Shown here piece by piece: positions 44,945-58,194 of a DNA stretch of 64,000 bases; position 1 is the stretch's first letter, and each line of letters starts with the position of its first letter. Both the position numbers and the translations under genes were made by a program. This stretch comes from Megamerina dolium. Its lineage: Eukaryota > Arthropoda > Insecta > Diptera > Megamerinidae. The notes below the pieces were generated by a model, which worked only from the letters and a program-made list of their open reading frames with translations, ran no database searches and had not been told where the DNA came from. The DNA lies in contig OY978525.1 of NCBI GenBank assembly GCA_963854835.1, positions 45,113,554-45,177,553 on the forward strand, written 5' to 3'.

Positions 44945-47900
44945 ATGAAAGGTGTCAATCATACGTATTTTAAGATTGTTGAAACACCCTCCACGTCAGA
45001 TAGTAGAATGGTGGAAGTTGGTAGTCAGGCATCCAGAGGGATTGTTGACCCATCTTTCGCATCCAGTGATAGCAATCGTGGTTATTGTTTTGGAATCTCT
45101 GATGTAGATGATGTGTTCATTGAGTTTCCGTGTGAGGAAGCAAAAAATGGAAAACTCATTTTACTCGTAGACTCTGGGGCAGATACCAGTTTAGTAAAAT
45201 CAACAGTAATTAACAAAAACGTTAGCAAGAAAGGGAATTTAAGGAAAAATCTTAGTGGTGCAATCGGAGGTTTTGTCACCATGTTAGGGCCAATAATAGT
45301 CCAACATGAAAGGACTAATAAATTGAAAATTTAGAATTATATATAATATCTGAAGAGAGAGGGATACCTGCAGATGGTATCCTAGGACGAGACAATTTAT
45401 GAAATCGATCGATTCTCAATTCTATGATGAAGAATCCGATTTTTTTTATGAGCGAAAACAGCATTTAATAACTTTACCTCTCAAGTCATTGAACGAGGCT
45501 AATAGAGTACTACAACGTGAGGTTGTAGTACCAGGGAGAACTATGAGGATAGTTTCTTTGAATGTAAACACCGATTTGGAAACGGTAATAGTGGAAAAAC
45601 AAGAAGTTTCTCCCGGGATATTTTTAGGTGCGACATTGGGATATGTCACAAATAATAAAGTTTATGTACCAATACTGAATACAAATACGAAAGCGTATAC
45701 TGTGTGTAACGATATGAGAGTTAATACAGTTAAATTTAATCATATAGAGCATAAAGAGCATGAAACAGTTCCTAAAATAAATAGCGTTAGGGGAAAAAGT
45801 AACTACAAGAAGGTTACTAAAATATTAGAAACGTTTAAATTAGATTCAAACCTAAATATGGAAGAAAGAAAATCGATGGAAGACATCTTCAAGTCATTTC
45901 ACGATTTGTTTTATTTGGAAGGCGATAAATTGTCTTACATAACAGGTATAAAGTACACGATACCAGTAAAGGCAGATCAGGCACCAATAAATCAGAGACA
46001 GTACAGGTTACCAGAAGTGCATAAGTGGAAGACGAGATAATCGTTCCCAGTTCTTCCGCATGGAATTCACCAGTAATATTAGTTCCAAAGAAGGCGGGAA
46101 GCGATGGAAAGAAGAAATGGAGACTGGTTGTTGATTTCAGAAAACTGAACGATGCCACCATTAAACAGGTTTTTCCAATTCCACGCATTGATGAGATATT
46201 GGATCAGTTAGGTCATAGTAGATATTTCACTACACTTGATCTGGCCAGTGGATATCATCAAGTGCTAATGGAAGAGTCTGACAGAGAAAAAACCGCTTTT
46301 AGTTCAGGTGTCAGGCATTACGAATATAATAGGATGCCTTTTGGGTTAACGGGAGCATCTGCTACTTTTCAAAGACTAATGAATCATGTATTGATTGGAC
46401 TCCAGGGAATAGATTGTTTTGTATATTTGGATGACATTGTTGTCTACGGTCGGAATTTGGCACAACATGAATCGCGTTTGCGGAGAGTATTTGAACTCTT
46501 ACGCAAACATAACTTAAAACTAAATACAGAGAAGTGCCAATTTTTGCGAAAAGAGATACTTTACCTAGGTCATAAGTGCACTGAAGAAGGGTCATTGCCA
46601 GATCCCAGTAAGGTAGAATGTGTCAAAAGTATTCCTGTTCCAAGAAATAGGAAAGATGTTCAGGCATTCTTAGGTTTAGTAAACTATTATCGAAAGTTTG
46701 TTGAAAATATGGCAAGCATAGCGCTACCAATTAATAAATTACTAAGAAAAGATGCAAAATTTGAATGAACCGATAAAGGCTAGAAAGCTTTTGAAAATTT
46801 GAAGGAGGCAATTTGTTCTCCACCAATTTTAGCATATCCAGATTTTTCCGAACCTTTTGTGCTGACAACAGATGCCAGCAATGAAGCCTTGGGGCCAGTT
46901 CTATTGCAAGGTGAAATTGGAAAAGATCGACCAATAACCTTTGCGAGCAGAGCACTTAGTGATACTTAGAAAAGATATTCCACCATTGAAAAGGAATTCT
47001 TGGCTATCGTGTGGGCTGTAAAGAATTATAGAGCTTTTCTACTGGGTAGATCATTCAAACTCTACACTGACCATCAGCTCTTACGTGGAATTGCCAATCT
47101 GAAAGATCAGACATCACGTTTAGCACGTTTCAGGCACAAATTATCTGAATTTGATTTTGAAATAATTTATAAACCAGGCAAAAGGAACTTGAACGCGGAT
47201 GCTCTCAGCAGAGTTCCACAACCGAATCAGGAGTCAACAATCGTTGTGACCCGTTCTATGGCGAGGAAAAAAGTCGACGAAACCGAAAACCAAGAAGACC
47301 CTGATGAAAGCTCTGATGACGAAATAGAACTACATGAAAATGCAGAATATCAGGAGAACAATAATGCGGAACTTCTCACTGATGAAAAGGATATATTGAC
47401 GATACTTCGCAACTTCCATGATTCACCTTTAGGAGGGCATCAGGGTGCTCTGAAAACTTATTTTAGTATAGGTGGAAAGGTAGGCGAAGCCGAATTAAGG
47501 AATATGTTAAAAATTGTGAAAAATGTCAAACTAACAAGAGCTCGAGGCTCACGAAAATGCCAATGATATTAACTGATACACCATCTAAGCCATTTGAAAA
47601 GGCTATATGGCTCTATGGACATGGTAGGAATTCTTCCAGAGACGACATCAGGAAACAAATACATACTTACGTTTCAAGATGATTTTTCTAAATTTTTTAT
47701 TTGCGTAGCTATACCGTTTGCTGAAGCTAGCACAGTAGCAAAAGCGTTTTACAACGAAGTTATTGCGCGTTATAACATACCAAAAATTTTTGTGACTAAT
47801 AATGGTACGAATTTCACTTCGAAATTGTTTTCCGATACATGCAAGATGCTGGGTGTTAAAAAATTACATATAGCACCGTACCATCCACAAGCCAATGGTT

Positions 47901-48330
47901 CCTTAGAAAGGAGCCACAGACCTTTAGCAGAATATCTTAGGAGTTTTGTTAAAGAAGATGGGTCTAATTGGGACCAATGGTTAGTATCAGCAATGCACGT
48001 ACACAATAACACCATACATACTTCGACAAAATGGACACCATTCAGTGTTCTATACGGTTTCAATCGATATGCCGACAAACTTAAAAACAAAAAGATCACC
48101 TCTATACAATGCAGATTATCAAAATAATATATTAAAACACCAACTACAAAGGTCACATTAGTTAGTGAGGGAAAATCAAGAAAAAGCAAAGAAATTAGCT
48201 AAAATCCAGTACGACAAAGGAATTCACCCAATAATTTTTAAAATAGGTGATCAAGTATTGTTGAGAAATCAGACTAGAAAAAATAAATTTAGTAACGACG
48301 ACTATCAAAATCGGACAAAATGGTAAAAAG
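44945..48330 (+). pseudogene. family B pol
   Basis: Protease LLVDSGADTSLVKS (45,150). Linker and RT 45,399-46,768: VDFRKLNDATIKQ, YFTTLDLASGYHQV, MPFGLTGASATFQRL, CFVYLDDIVVYG (catalytic, intact). A stop within RNaseH at 46,768; TTDASNEALG; a stop at 46,968; then YTDHQLLRG and [10 protein letters not shown]. Integrase zinc part 47,340-47,560 ([11 protein letters not shown] ... CEKC region lost). Core 47,594-48,127: MDMVGILPE (D), FVTNNGTNFTS, HPQANGSLERSH (E). The second catalytic Asp is Asn here. The GPY-like tail FKIGDQVLLRNQTRKNKF ends at about 48,330. Confidence 0.92.
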
Positions 48331-48381
48331 TACCATAATAATTAACTAAAACAGTTTTATCAATAAGTAATAATAGTTTAA

Positions 48382-49275
48382 GGGGGTCTTCTACCTTGTG
48401 GCTTCATTTTTGACACTGTTTTTTGAATATTAGTTATAGGAAAACTAAAAACGCAATCGAGGTGCGGTTTGTTGCATTCAACTTGTTTATTTAAATACAT
48501 TTAACACTAATTTTACTGAAAATTTACTGTCTTCGATTTGACCGTGACTTGACCTTGAAGTGTCCCTTGCAAAAAATGCATACACAAATGGTTGACACGA
48601 TTTAGCTCATGAAAATCGTCTGAAACAAAAAAACCAAAATGATTTAATTTTTTTATCACCTTGGCTATCGTTTGACAGATGGCATTTTCAAAATTTGAAA
48701 ATTTCGCAGAACAGGCAACTTTAAAAAAAAAATTTTTTTTTTATGTTTTCGGGGTTAAAAACATCTGTAAAAATTGTTTAAATAAAAAAAATCTAAAAAG
48801 TATCTGTCAGACGATAGCCACATGTTTTTCACAAATTTTGATATATAATTTCAATCAATCAATCAATTAGTTTTCGAGATATCATGTCAACCAGTTACAA
48901 AAACGCAACTTTTGGGAAATCGCATTTAAAGATATTCATGTATATAACAAGCGGGATGTTTCCGACGTTAAATTTTCTTTCAAACTGAATGGACCGAAAA
49001 TTTTATCATGCATAACAGAGATTACATAGATACAGATACATCAGGTATTCGATAGAACGTTAGATAACTTTAGAAAAACGCGATGGGCCAGCTTTTAGGT
49101 GGTCGCGAAGAGAGCTGCGATAAGAGCACGCGTAACTGTCTTCAACGGCTCGGAAAAACTCGAAATAATAAGATTTCAGTTATATCCTTTTAAGGGTATA
49201 TTCCTAACACCTTCTGGGTTGGAAAATTGAAAAAAAAAAATCGAATTTTTTGAACCAACAAGGTAGAAGACCCCC
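48382..49275 (+). mobile_element. piggyBac-type (TTAA) nonautonomous element
   Basis: 18-bp perfect terminal inverted repeats gggggtcttctaccttgt, flanked on both sides by TTAA (48,378-48,381 and 49,276-49,279). 894 bp, noncoding. TTAA duplication is the signature of the piggyBac superfamily. Confidence 0.8.
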
Positions 49276-49343
49276 TTAAGAAATTAATAGTGATTGTGGT
49301 GGAAAAAAAAAAATTTTTTTTGTTAGGGTATAAAATAAAGTAG

Positions 49344-49705
49344 TGTGCCGTATCTCAGTGGTTAGTGTGTTCGCCTTCCGATCTGTAGGTCGTGGTTCAA
49401 TACCCGGCTGATGCATAACAAATTTAATATCGAAAAGATTTTTCTTTCGAACGGTACCCACCTGTCGGCAAGCAATTGGCAATTCTTCCGACAGTAACAA
49501 CTTGCCATGAAAAAGCTTCTAAAAAGAACTCTGTGACAAAGCTCAGAAAAAGTGATGTCACAAGTGTTCTGCCGTTCGGAACCGGTTAAAATAAGTAGGT
49601 CCCTTCTAATACTGTCCAAATTTAAGACGCACAACAGTAATGGAAGAGAAGCTCGGCCAATGAGCCCTTTGGGGCTTTAAGTGCCACATATTTATTTTTT
49701 TTTTT
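49344..49705 (+). mobile_element. tRNA-derived SINE, copy 2
   Basis: Starts tgtgccgtatctcagtggtt (box A 49,351-49,365); box B ggttcaatacc (49,394-49,404). Ends in a T-rich tail. A 15-bp duplication with two mismatches: tataaaataaagtag (49,329-49,343) and tataaaatacaatag (49,706-49,720). Confidence 0.88.
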
Positions 49706-49720
49706 TATAAAATACAATAG

Positions 49721-51369
49721 TATGAAGTAAGAACTATTAGTTAACGTTCAGGACATATAATAGGCAAGTTGCCATGGTCATGTGTTGCAATACATCGCGT
49801 TGAATTGTAATTCGGTGTGTGGATACTCATGAGCACGGGCAAATTAATTAGTCAAGCATTTTAAGCAATCAAATAGTTATATTCGAGTTAGTATAGAAAT
49901 ACATAGGTTTAGGAAATCATCTGAGATGAAATAAGCCCAATCGAATAGTGCAGAAAAGTTGGTTATTGCAACAGAAAGAGATTGCAACGTTGTTGTTAAA
50001 TTATACAATATGTAAAACAACGATGTAAGTCTTTAAATTTAAAAAAAAGTTATAAATTAATATATAAAACTTATATTATATACAATGTACATGGAAACCG
50101 TTTGTCTAAAAGTAAAATTATATAACATTGTAAAAACATAACTATAAATTTTATAGAACAAAATTCAAATTTATAACGACTATTATGTAGGTGTAATTAT
50201 AAAAAAAAAGCTTTAAACTTTGTAGAAAATGATTGAATAGGTATATTATTGGTAATCTCGCCATCTCAAGTAGAGAGGAACGTGGACACAGTAGAAAGAC
50301 AACTTATCCAGCAAGGTTTAGACACACCGGAAAAGATTTATTCAGCGATGTTAGTGGAGAAAAAATAGGTAATCGAGTCGAAGTTACATACATATACATA
50401 AGTTCCAATATCCTGAACCAAGTGGTACAGCGTTAAATAATGTCAACAGAATAATGGACTGTTCGATATATAGCAGCAGCAATACACAGTGTGTACATAC
50501 AAGACTCATGTGTTACGTTTTTATCTGGATAGCGAAATCCTATTATTGACTCAGTTGTCATGCATTTGACGCTGGGTTACAGGCTGTTATATCAACGATA
50601 TTTCTTATTAGTGTTGCATACAAAAAAAAAATCACACTGCAAGATGAACAACATCCATTGATGTGGTATGTTGAGAGAAAATGTACATACCAGACAAAAC
50701 ACGTGCATTGAGCTTCCATTTTTTAAATAATGCTGAAGTATAAACATTGCAAAGATAAGCATTTAATAAGCAGATTAAATCGTCAGTCGCACGAGTATAA
50801 AAAGGAGACACCATAACACCTCAACAACGCTGAGTCTACAAAGGAGTGATGTAATAACCATTCAAACGTTGGACACCACAGTATATCAAGGTGAGCAAGA
50901 AATCTACGTGGTATACAACAGTAGCACCGATGAAAGAAAAAAAAATTAGTCCTACAACTCAGCCAATTACAACAATGGTCAACATCACACTTGAAAACGC
51001 AAAAATAAAAGAGTGCAGTGAAGCGAGCAAAATTCTACATTCCAAATAAATCCTCTTCAACACATTAAATCAGTTTCAACGTCGAGAACAAAATATAAAG
51101 CAACGGCGGAATTAACAAGAACTTCGTTTAATCACAGTACAATAGAAGAAAGCGGCTCAACAGAAACAGGGAACCAAGAAAATCAGCATCCGAAGTGGTA
51201 GATTGCCAGTAGAAGTTAATAAGTTATAAAAATAGGTATAAAATATTAAGATACACATATAAATACACAGTATATACGTTTTAACTAAAAATATTAAATC
51301 TACACAATTGTAAAAGAAAAAACTATCAATCTTTCAAATTGATAATTTTTTGTTGTGATGTTGTTGTGA
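49721..51369 (+). other. family B 3' region, env position, no intact frame
   Basis: This is where errantivirus-like elements keep env. I see only short frames, for example 50,233-50,436 (NLAISSREERGHSRKTTYPA) and a Ser/Thr-rich piece near 51,070-51,190 (TSFNHSTIEESGSTETGNQE). No signal peptide, furin site or membrane anchor can be defended, so env is absent or decayed. Confidence 0.4.
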
Positions 51370-52437
51370 TGTTGTGAGTCAAAATAATGCTCATCTAATT
51401 TATGCGTTTTGACTCACTACAAATGTTATAGTAATATTATTATTATCCTTATGTTATGTTATTAGGTGTATTTACTGTAACCATTAATCATTGGCTAAAA
51501 TGGGTTGTAGTATAATTATAAAAATGCGTGGTCAGCGTCATCGTACCTCACTGTATGATTATTGAACAATTACGCAATCATGAAAAAATAAAAACGAAGA
51601 AGAAGAAAAATAATGAATAAACAATAAATAAAAAAGAACCAATGGGTCATCGTACCTCAGCGTATGATTGTTGAACAATTTCACAATCATGCAAAATAAA
51701 GAACGAAGAAGAAGAAAAATAATGAATAAACAATAAATAAAATAACAAACAATAAATAGAAAAAAAAGAACCAACGGGTCATCGTACCTCGCTATATGAT
51801 TATGAAATAATTCAATAACCATACATAGTGAAAAGAAAACAAAAGCCGAAAAAAACAAACCAGGCATACATAATATTGAACGCATGCACAATATTTACAA
51901 CAAGAAGTATTAACTACAAATAATAATGATGACTTACTGAAAATAAGTTATAAATATGACCTACTGAAGAAATTGCAATGAATTAACATACTTAAAAATT
52001 GACATTTCTTCAGAAATTCTTTTACACCAAAATGGGGTTAAATTGTAAATTATGATATATATTTTAGGCTATATAAACTAAGACAAGGCCTGAAATGAAT
52101 GCAGTCAGAAAATTAGTGAATCGAGTGAATTAAGATAACTCGAAGAACGAGTTAGTTATCAAGTGTATATTGTAAAGGATTTTACATCCTAAAAACAAAA
52201 GTTGAATTGTAAAGAATCTTGTATTATGTGTATTCCCTAAAAACGCATTGTGAAAGAAAAACCTTTGAACCAATAAAACTAACCGTGAAAAACAAAAACT
52301 TAATAATTGTGAAAGTAATTGAGTGGAGAAATAAAATTTAAGAAGCAGGAAGCAGCAAGAGAATAAAAAAAGGGGTAAGTCCTAAACTATAAAATATATA
52401 AGCAAAGGTTACGGTGTCAGAAAAAAAGGACACAATA
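51370..52437 (+). repeat. family B 3' LTR
   Basis: 1068 bp against 960 in the 5' LTR. It carries an extra copy of the module around 'gggtcatcgtacctc-gcgtatgattgttgaacaat' (about 51,645-51,750). Confidence 0.88.
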
Positions 52438-52518
52438 CTTATTTAAACGCGGCCGAACAAGCACTGCAACAATACCATCAACAGGAAGGCCAAAAGAGGT
52501 GGTTACTGAAGAAAATAT

Positions 52519-52956
52519 TGTAACGAGTATCGATAGTTGGTTACTCATCACTATTGTGACTGACACTATTGGCAGCATCGAAACGAATGTCAACAAAAAG
52601 AAATAAGCAATAACCAGAACAAGCCAACGAGAAAGAAAGAGAAGAATCTCGATAAAGGAAGATTCTGGGGTATTGCCAACAGAGTATAAATAGAGCCAGT
52701 GTTGAGAAGTGACAATAAATCGAATTCCGAACGTGACTGCGCAAACATCTATACAGAGGCAAAAGTTGCTAGTACATTAAAGTGTTATTGTAAATAGTTG
52801 ATTATAAACAGAGTTGATTGTAAATAGAGTTTATTAAATAAATTGTTGCTGTATATAGTTGCATAAAATAAGCGTTGCAGTTATTATTAACAGAATCCAG
52901 TGATCGAACAAGGTAATTCAAATAAAATTAAACGCTCACAGAATAAAAACGTAACA
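52519..52956 (+). repeat. SAP-gypsy C 5' LTR
   Basis: 438 bp, tgtaacgag...cgtaaca. The primer site tggtgtcagaagtggg follows at 52,959-52,974. Confidence 0.95.
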
Positions 52957-52985
52957 ATTGGTGTCAGAAGTGGGATTCTGTAAAG

Positions 52986-54410
52986 ATGGTGGAAATTGAC
53001 CAACTAAAAGTGGACCAGCTTAAAAAGCTGTTGGTAGAGATGAATCTATCGTCATCAGGTGCAAAGGCGGAACTGCTGGTGAGGCTGAGGTAAGCTATGG
53101 AGGCTAAGGGAATTAATGTAGAAGAACATGAGTTCTTCGAGGAAGTCGATATACAAGCAATTGTGCACGCTGAGGAAGAGAGCAAAATAGATTCAAGTGG
53201 TCAACTTATGGATTTCATGAAAACCATGATGCAAGAGTTACAAGAAACTTCGTCTCGACAAGAGGGCGTTATTAGTGAATTACGTACGGAAATTCAAGGA
53301 AATGCGTCTCGCATTGACTCCAAGCTTCAAGAACATTCGGCTGAATTGCGTATGGGAATTCAAGAAGGTTCGTCTCGCCAAGAAAACTTCATTGGAGAAT
53401 TCCAGAAGACAATTAACTACAAACTACAAGAAATTTCTGGGGCTATTAATGAGAAAGTTGCAGAACTAAAAGAACATGTAGATGAAATTTCCGGAGCCAT
53501 TAATGAAAAAGTTACAGATCTGAAGGAACATGTAGATGATTTGGAAGATAAGTTCGAGAAATTACAGCACGATCTCAACCAACTAAAAATAAATGGGCCA
53601 GCCACATCAGCGATTAGAGATTCAAGTACAATCAAACTAAAGCCACCAACATTTGACGGAAGCACGCCATTCAATATCTTCAAGCTTCAATTCTAAATAA
53701 CCGCTTCGAAGAATCAATGGGATGATAGCGACAAGACTACTGCTTTAATAGTTGTATTAAAAGGTAATGCTTCCGAGGTGTTACAGATGATTCCAGAGAA
53801 AGATCGTGGTAGCTATCAGTCACTGATGGACACACTCCAGCGAAAATATGGAAATGAATACAAGAGTCAATTACATCGAGTGGAATTGAGATCGCGATTG
53901 CAACGGAGTAATAAGAGCCTTCAGGAATTCGCTTCCGATATTGAGCGCTTATGTCAGCTAGCGTTCTCCGGTAATTCGGAAGAGTTCGTCGAAAAAATAA
54001 AAATAGAGGCATTCATAGATGGCATACGTGATGGAGAGACAAAGCGTGCCCTAGTCATGTCACCCAGGAATACATATGCCGAAACAGTCAGTAGTGCCTT
54101 GACATATGAAGCCGCCAGTTTAATGTGTCGACCAGTGCCACGTGTACGCCAACTAGAGGCAGAAACATCAGATCTGGTTGAAGCAGTGGGTCAGGCAGTT
54201 AAGTCAGTAGTGAAGCCTGAAGGAAGAACAACAGGTCGACGCGAAATCAAATTTACTGGTAAGTGCTTCATTTGCGACAAACCAGGACACATGGCGCGTG
54301 ACTGCCGTCTACGACGAAAGCGATCAAGATCAAATTCTCCAGGAAGACAAAAGAAGGAGAACAAGGTTGACAGCGATCGCTACACCAACACAAGTCCATC
54401 GTTAAACTAA
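52986..54410 (+). pseudogene. SAP-gypsy C gag
   Basis: ATG at 52,986. SAP domain DQLKVDQLKKLLVEMNLSSS, a stop at 53,091 in its second helix, an acidic segment, and coiled-coil units (LQEHSAELRMGIQEGSSRQE; two EISGAINEKV-ELKEHVD units). Capsid-like FDGSTPFNIFKLQF precedes a stop at 53,694; FIDGIRDGETKRALVMSPRN follows. One CCHC knuckle CFICDKPGHMARDC and a basic tail CRLRRKRSRSNSPGRQK. All in one frame apart from the two stops. Confidence 0.93.
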
Positions 54411-54482
54411 ATCGAGTCAGTTCAGCGGGGCGTGAACTGACTCCAACAGTGCCCCATCATTCACATTTCACAACTACAGCGT

Positions 54483-57400
54483 GTGCCAGGCAGCTTGACT
54501 ATTGATGGACAATTGGACAATATGGAATTCATGTTAACTCTGGACACTGGTGCATCACATTCTATAATCAAGAGCGATTTGGTAAAGAGGTTTGAGCCTT
54601 TAATGGGAATAAAATTGCGTACAGCAACGGGTGAGGATGCACAAATTCTGGGTAAGATAAAAAATGAGGATCTATTGGAAATTACACGTGGGAACATGAA
54701 TTCATTGTGGCCGACGTCATCGATGACGTAATAATTGGTGTTGATTTTATGATTGACAACGGATTTACGTTAGATTTAAATCAACGGATACTACGTTATG
54801 CAAATGTCGAATTACCATTGAAAATCGGTTACAAACGGAGTGGAAACATCAAACGAGTACTGGCATGTTAACGCCAAGAGGTTCCAGCAAAATCAGAAGC
54901 GGTGATTTGGGCACAGATAAATGTGGATGATGGGACAGGCACGTTGTGGTTGGTGTAAGCAGATAAAGAAATACAAAATAAAAACATCATACCTGGTAGG
55001 ACGTTAGTGGAACCTAAAGAAAATGGAATAGTACTTGTGCGAATATTAAATCCAACTAATACATCTACAGTTGTGAAGAAAGGAATGGTGATTGGTCATT
55101 GCCAGGAAATTACTGCCGTAGCAGACTGCGAAAAGGGTTCGTCGATAAAAAGTTAAGCTGATTTCCGATATGCAGAAACAAGGTGTTATTGAACCATCAG
55201 CGAGTCCATGGAGTTCACCAGTTGTACTGGTAAAGAAGAAGGATGGAAGTACTCGATTCTGTGTGGATTACAGAAAGCTGAATGATATTACGAAAAAAGA
55301 CAGCTATCCACTGCCAAGAATCGATGACACTCTGGACACACTATCTGGTGCGAAGTGGTTCTCAACTCTTGATTTGCAAAGTGGTTACTGGCAAGTGGAA
55401 CTTGGTAAGGAAGACAAGGAGAAAACAGCTTTCAGTATTGGCGATGGTCTCTGGCAATTTACAGTCATGCAATTTGGTTTATGTAATGCGCCAGCTACTT
55501 TCGAACGTCTAATGGAGCGTGTACTCAGAGGACTACACTGGAAAACGTGCTTGGTGTACCTCGATGACATTATCGTGATGGGAAAAGATTTTAACGACCA
55601 CCTGGAAAAGCTGAAAGAAGTATTTGAGCGTATACGATCAGCAGGGCTTAAACTGAATATGAAAAAGTGTTCACTCTTCAGGCAAGAAGTTAAATATCTT
55701 GGTCATAAAGTAACAACAGAAGGGGTACATACCGACGAGGAAAAAGTAGCAGCAGTACAAGAATGGCCTATTCCGTCGAATCTTCACGGGTTAAGAAGCT
55801 TCCTAGGCTTATGCACCTACTATAGACGATTTTTTCCTGGATTTGCAAACATCGCCAGCAGTCTGCATGAGTTAACAAGAAAGAACAAACCATTTGTATG
55901 GGACGAAGACCAACAGAAAGCATTCGAACAACTGAAAGAAAGACTCTGTTCAGCACCAGTATTAGCGTATCCAGTACCTGGACAAAAGTTTGTGTTGGAC
56001 ACAGATGGGAGTGGCTATCGAATAGGTGGTGTGATCTCTCAGATCATAGATGGGCAAGAAAAAGTAATAGCATACTACAGTAAAATCCTGTCGAAGCCAG
56101 AAAGAAACTACTGTGTCACTCGAAGAGAGTTGATCGCAATACTGGAATGTGTTAAGTATTTCCATAAATACTTGTACGGTCAGTCATGTCATCTAAGAAC
56201 TGAACACCCAGCGCTAAGGTGGTTATTACAATTTAAAAACCCAGAAGGACAATTGGCGCGCTGGATTGAAAGGCTGCAGAGTTATGATTTTACCATCGAA
56301 CATCGTAAAGGAGGACATCACGGCAACGCGGATGCTCTATCTCGTCGTCCTTGCAAAATGGAATGTAAACATAGTGGAAAGCAAAGAGCACATTGTCGAC
56401 ATACGACTTACGAATATATTGCCGGAGGAGTCATGGACCACCGAACGAGTGCAAGAAAATCAGCGGAATGACCCAGATCTCGTAAAGATTATGGAATACA
56501 AGGAACAGGGCATACGTCCAGATTGGCAAGAAATGGCTAATGAGAGTCCAATAGCAAATGCATACTGGGCGCAGTGGCAAAGCCTGCACTTACGAGACGG
56601 ATGTTTATTCCGAACATGGGAAAGTGAAGATGGAAAAATCACTTATGATCTTCTAGTGGTACCTAAGGCAAGAATAAATGAAGTGATAGCTGAGTATCAT
56701 AATGCCTCTAGTGGAGGGCATTTGGGAATCACCAAAACCGTCGAGAAAATAAAGAAACGATTTTATTGGGTTGGATGTCATGACCATGTCGCTGATTGGA
56801 TTCGGAAGTGTAAGCAATGTGCAATGGCCAAAGGTCCCAATAAGAAAAGTCGTGGTAAGATGCACCAATACACCGTGGGTGCTCCATTTGAGCGAATTGC
56901 TATGGACATAGCTGGACCATTTCCAATAAGCAACGCAGGAAACAAATATGTTCTGGTGGTTATAGATTACTTCAGTAAATGGCCTGAAGTATACTCCATT
57001 CCAAATCAAGAAGCTAGTACAGTTGCGGATGTATTCGTCACCAATGGATTACTCGTTTTAGTGTACCGAAGGAGTTACACTCAGACCAAGGTCGAAATTT
57101 CGAATCAGTTGTATTCCAAGAGATATGCCGTATGCTGGGTATATACAAAACTCGTACAACTTTGCATCCACAATCTGATGGCATGGTAGAACGATTTAAC
57201 CGTGCCTTGGAGGAATATTTGAGAAAAGTCGTAGATAAATACCAAAGAGACTGGGATGTACATATACCAATGTTCCTCATGGCATATCGATGCGCACAAC
57301 ATGATACGAGGGCTACTACACCGGCAATGGCAATTTTTGGAAACGAGTTAAGACTGCCAGCTGATTTGAAATTTGTAGTCGTAACACCAACGAGATCAAC

Positions 57401-57734
57401 CGAAGGTAATTATACTAGCGAAAAGCGGGAACAGTTGGATGAAGTACATCAGTTCATCAGAGAGCTGTCGCAGATGATAAGCGATAAGATGAAGGCCAGG
57501 TATGACTTGAAAGCAAATTCAAAAGGGTTCTATGAAGGAGAGCTTGTAATGCTTCATAATCCACAACGAAAGATAGGCCTGTCCCCTAAACTGCATATTC
57601 ATTGGGAAGGACCATATGAGATAATAGCAAAGATAAATGACGTAGTGTATCGTATTCAACGTTCCTGGAATAAAAGAGCAAAGTTTAAAGTAGTGCACTT
57701 GGAGCGACTTGCGCCATATCGAGGGGAAGTATAA
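54483..57734 (+). pseudogene. SAP-gypsy C pol
   Basis: Protease LTLDTGASHSIIKSDL (54,540), frameshift at about 54,680. RT/RNaseH 55,170-56,365 is one clean frame: FCVDYRKLNDITKKDSYPLP, STLDLQSGYWQVELG, QFGLCNAPATFERLMER, CLVYLDDIIVMG (catalytic), YLGHKVTTEGVHTDEEK, VLDTDGSGYRIGG, HLRTEHPALRWLL, GNADALSRRPC. An 8-bp deletion at about 56,372 shifts the frame. Integrase: HNASSGGHLGI...CKQCAMAKG, AMDIAGPFPISN (D), a 1-bp deletion at about 57,040, HSDQGRNFES (D, shifted frame), SDGMVERFNRALEE (E), C-terminus LERLAPYRGEV at 57,734. Confidence 0.95.
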
Positions 57735-57759
57735 AAACTTGTTCGGGACGAACAAGGTT

Positions 57760-58194
57760 AACGAGTATCGATAGTTGGTTACTCATCACTATTGTGACTG
57801 ACACTATTGGCAGCATCGAAACGAATGTCAACAAAAAGAAATAAGTAATAACCAGAACAAGCCAACGAGAAAGGAAGAGAAGAATCTCGATAAAGGAAGA
57901 TTCTGGGGTGTTGCCAACAGAGTATAAATAGAGCCAGTGTTGAGAAGTGAGAATCAATCGAATTCCGAACGCGACTGCGCAAACATCTATACAGAGGCAA
58001 AAGTTGCTAGTACATTAAAGTGTTATTGTAAATAGTTGATTATAAACAGAGTTGATTGTAAATAGAGTTTATCAAATAAATTGTTGCTGTATATAGTTGT
58101 ATAAAATAAGCGTTGCAGTTATTATTAACAGAATCCAGTGATCGAACAAGGTAATTCAAAAAAAATTAAACGCTCACAGAATAAAAACGTAACA
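57760..58194 (+). repeat. SAP-gypsy C 3' LTR, start deleted
   Basis: 435 bp. Compared with copy A, about 15 bases (agaggagggcagtgt) covering the polypurine tract and the LTR's first tgt are missing at 57,759-57,760. Confidence 0.9.

Larger units (their letters stand above)
42245..52437 (+). mobile_element. full-length Ty3/gypsy family B (17.6/297-like)
   Basis: LTRs of about 1 kb, Ser-tRNA-type primer site, gag, protease, RT, RNaseH and integrase, then a 3-kb 3' region that holds a TTAA-type MITE and a SINE. It is inserted in the mariner. The flanking 4-mers are ctga and ctta, a degraded duplication at best. Confidence 0.93.
52519..58194 (+). mobile_element. SAP-gypsy C, full length
   Basis: 5.68 kb with LTRs at both ends and a perfect 4-bp atat duplication (52,515-52,518 and 58,195-58,198), inside the mariner. 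It retains protease, RT and RNaseH, unlike copy A. The LTRs differ at about ten places, so it is older than A. Confidence 0.95.

Noticed and set aside
50233..51240. Intact env gene in family B
   Set aside because: Only short unlinked frames; no signal peptide, cleavage site or transmembrane segment.
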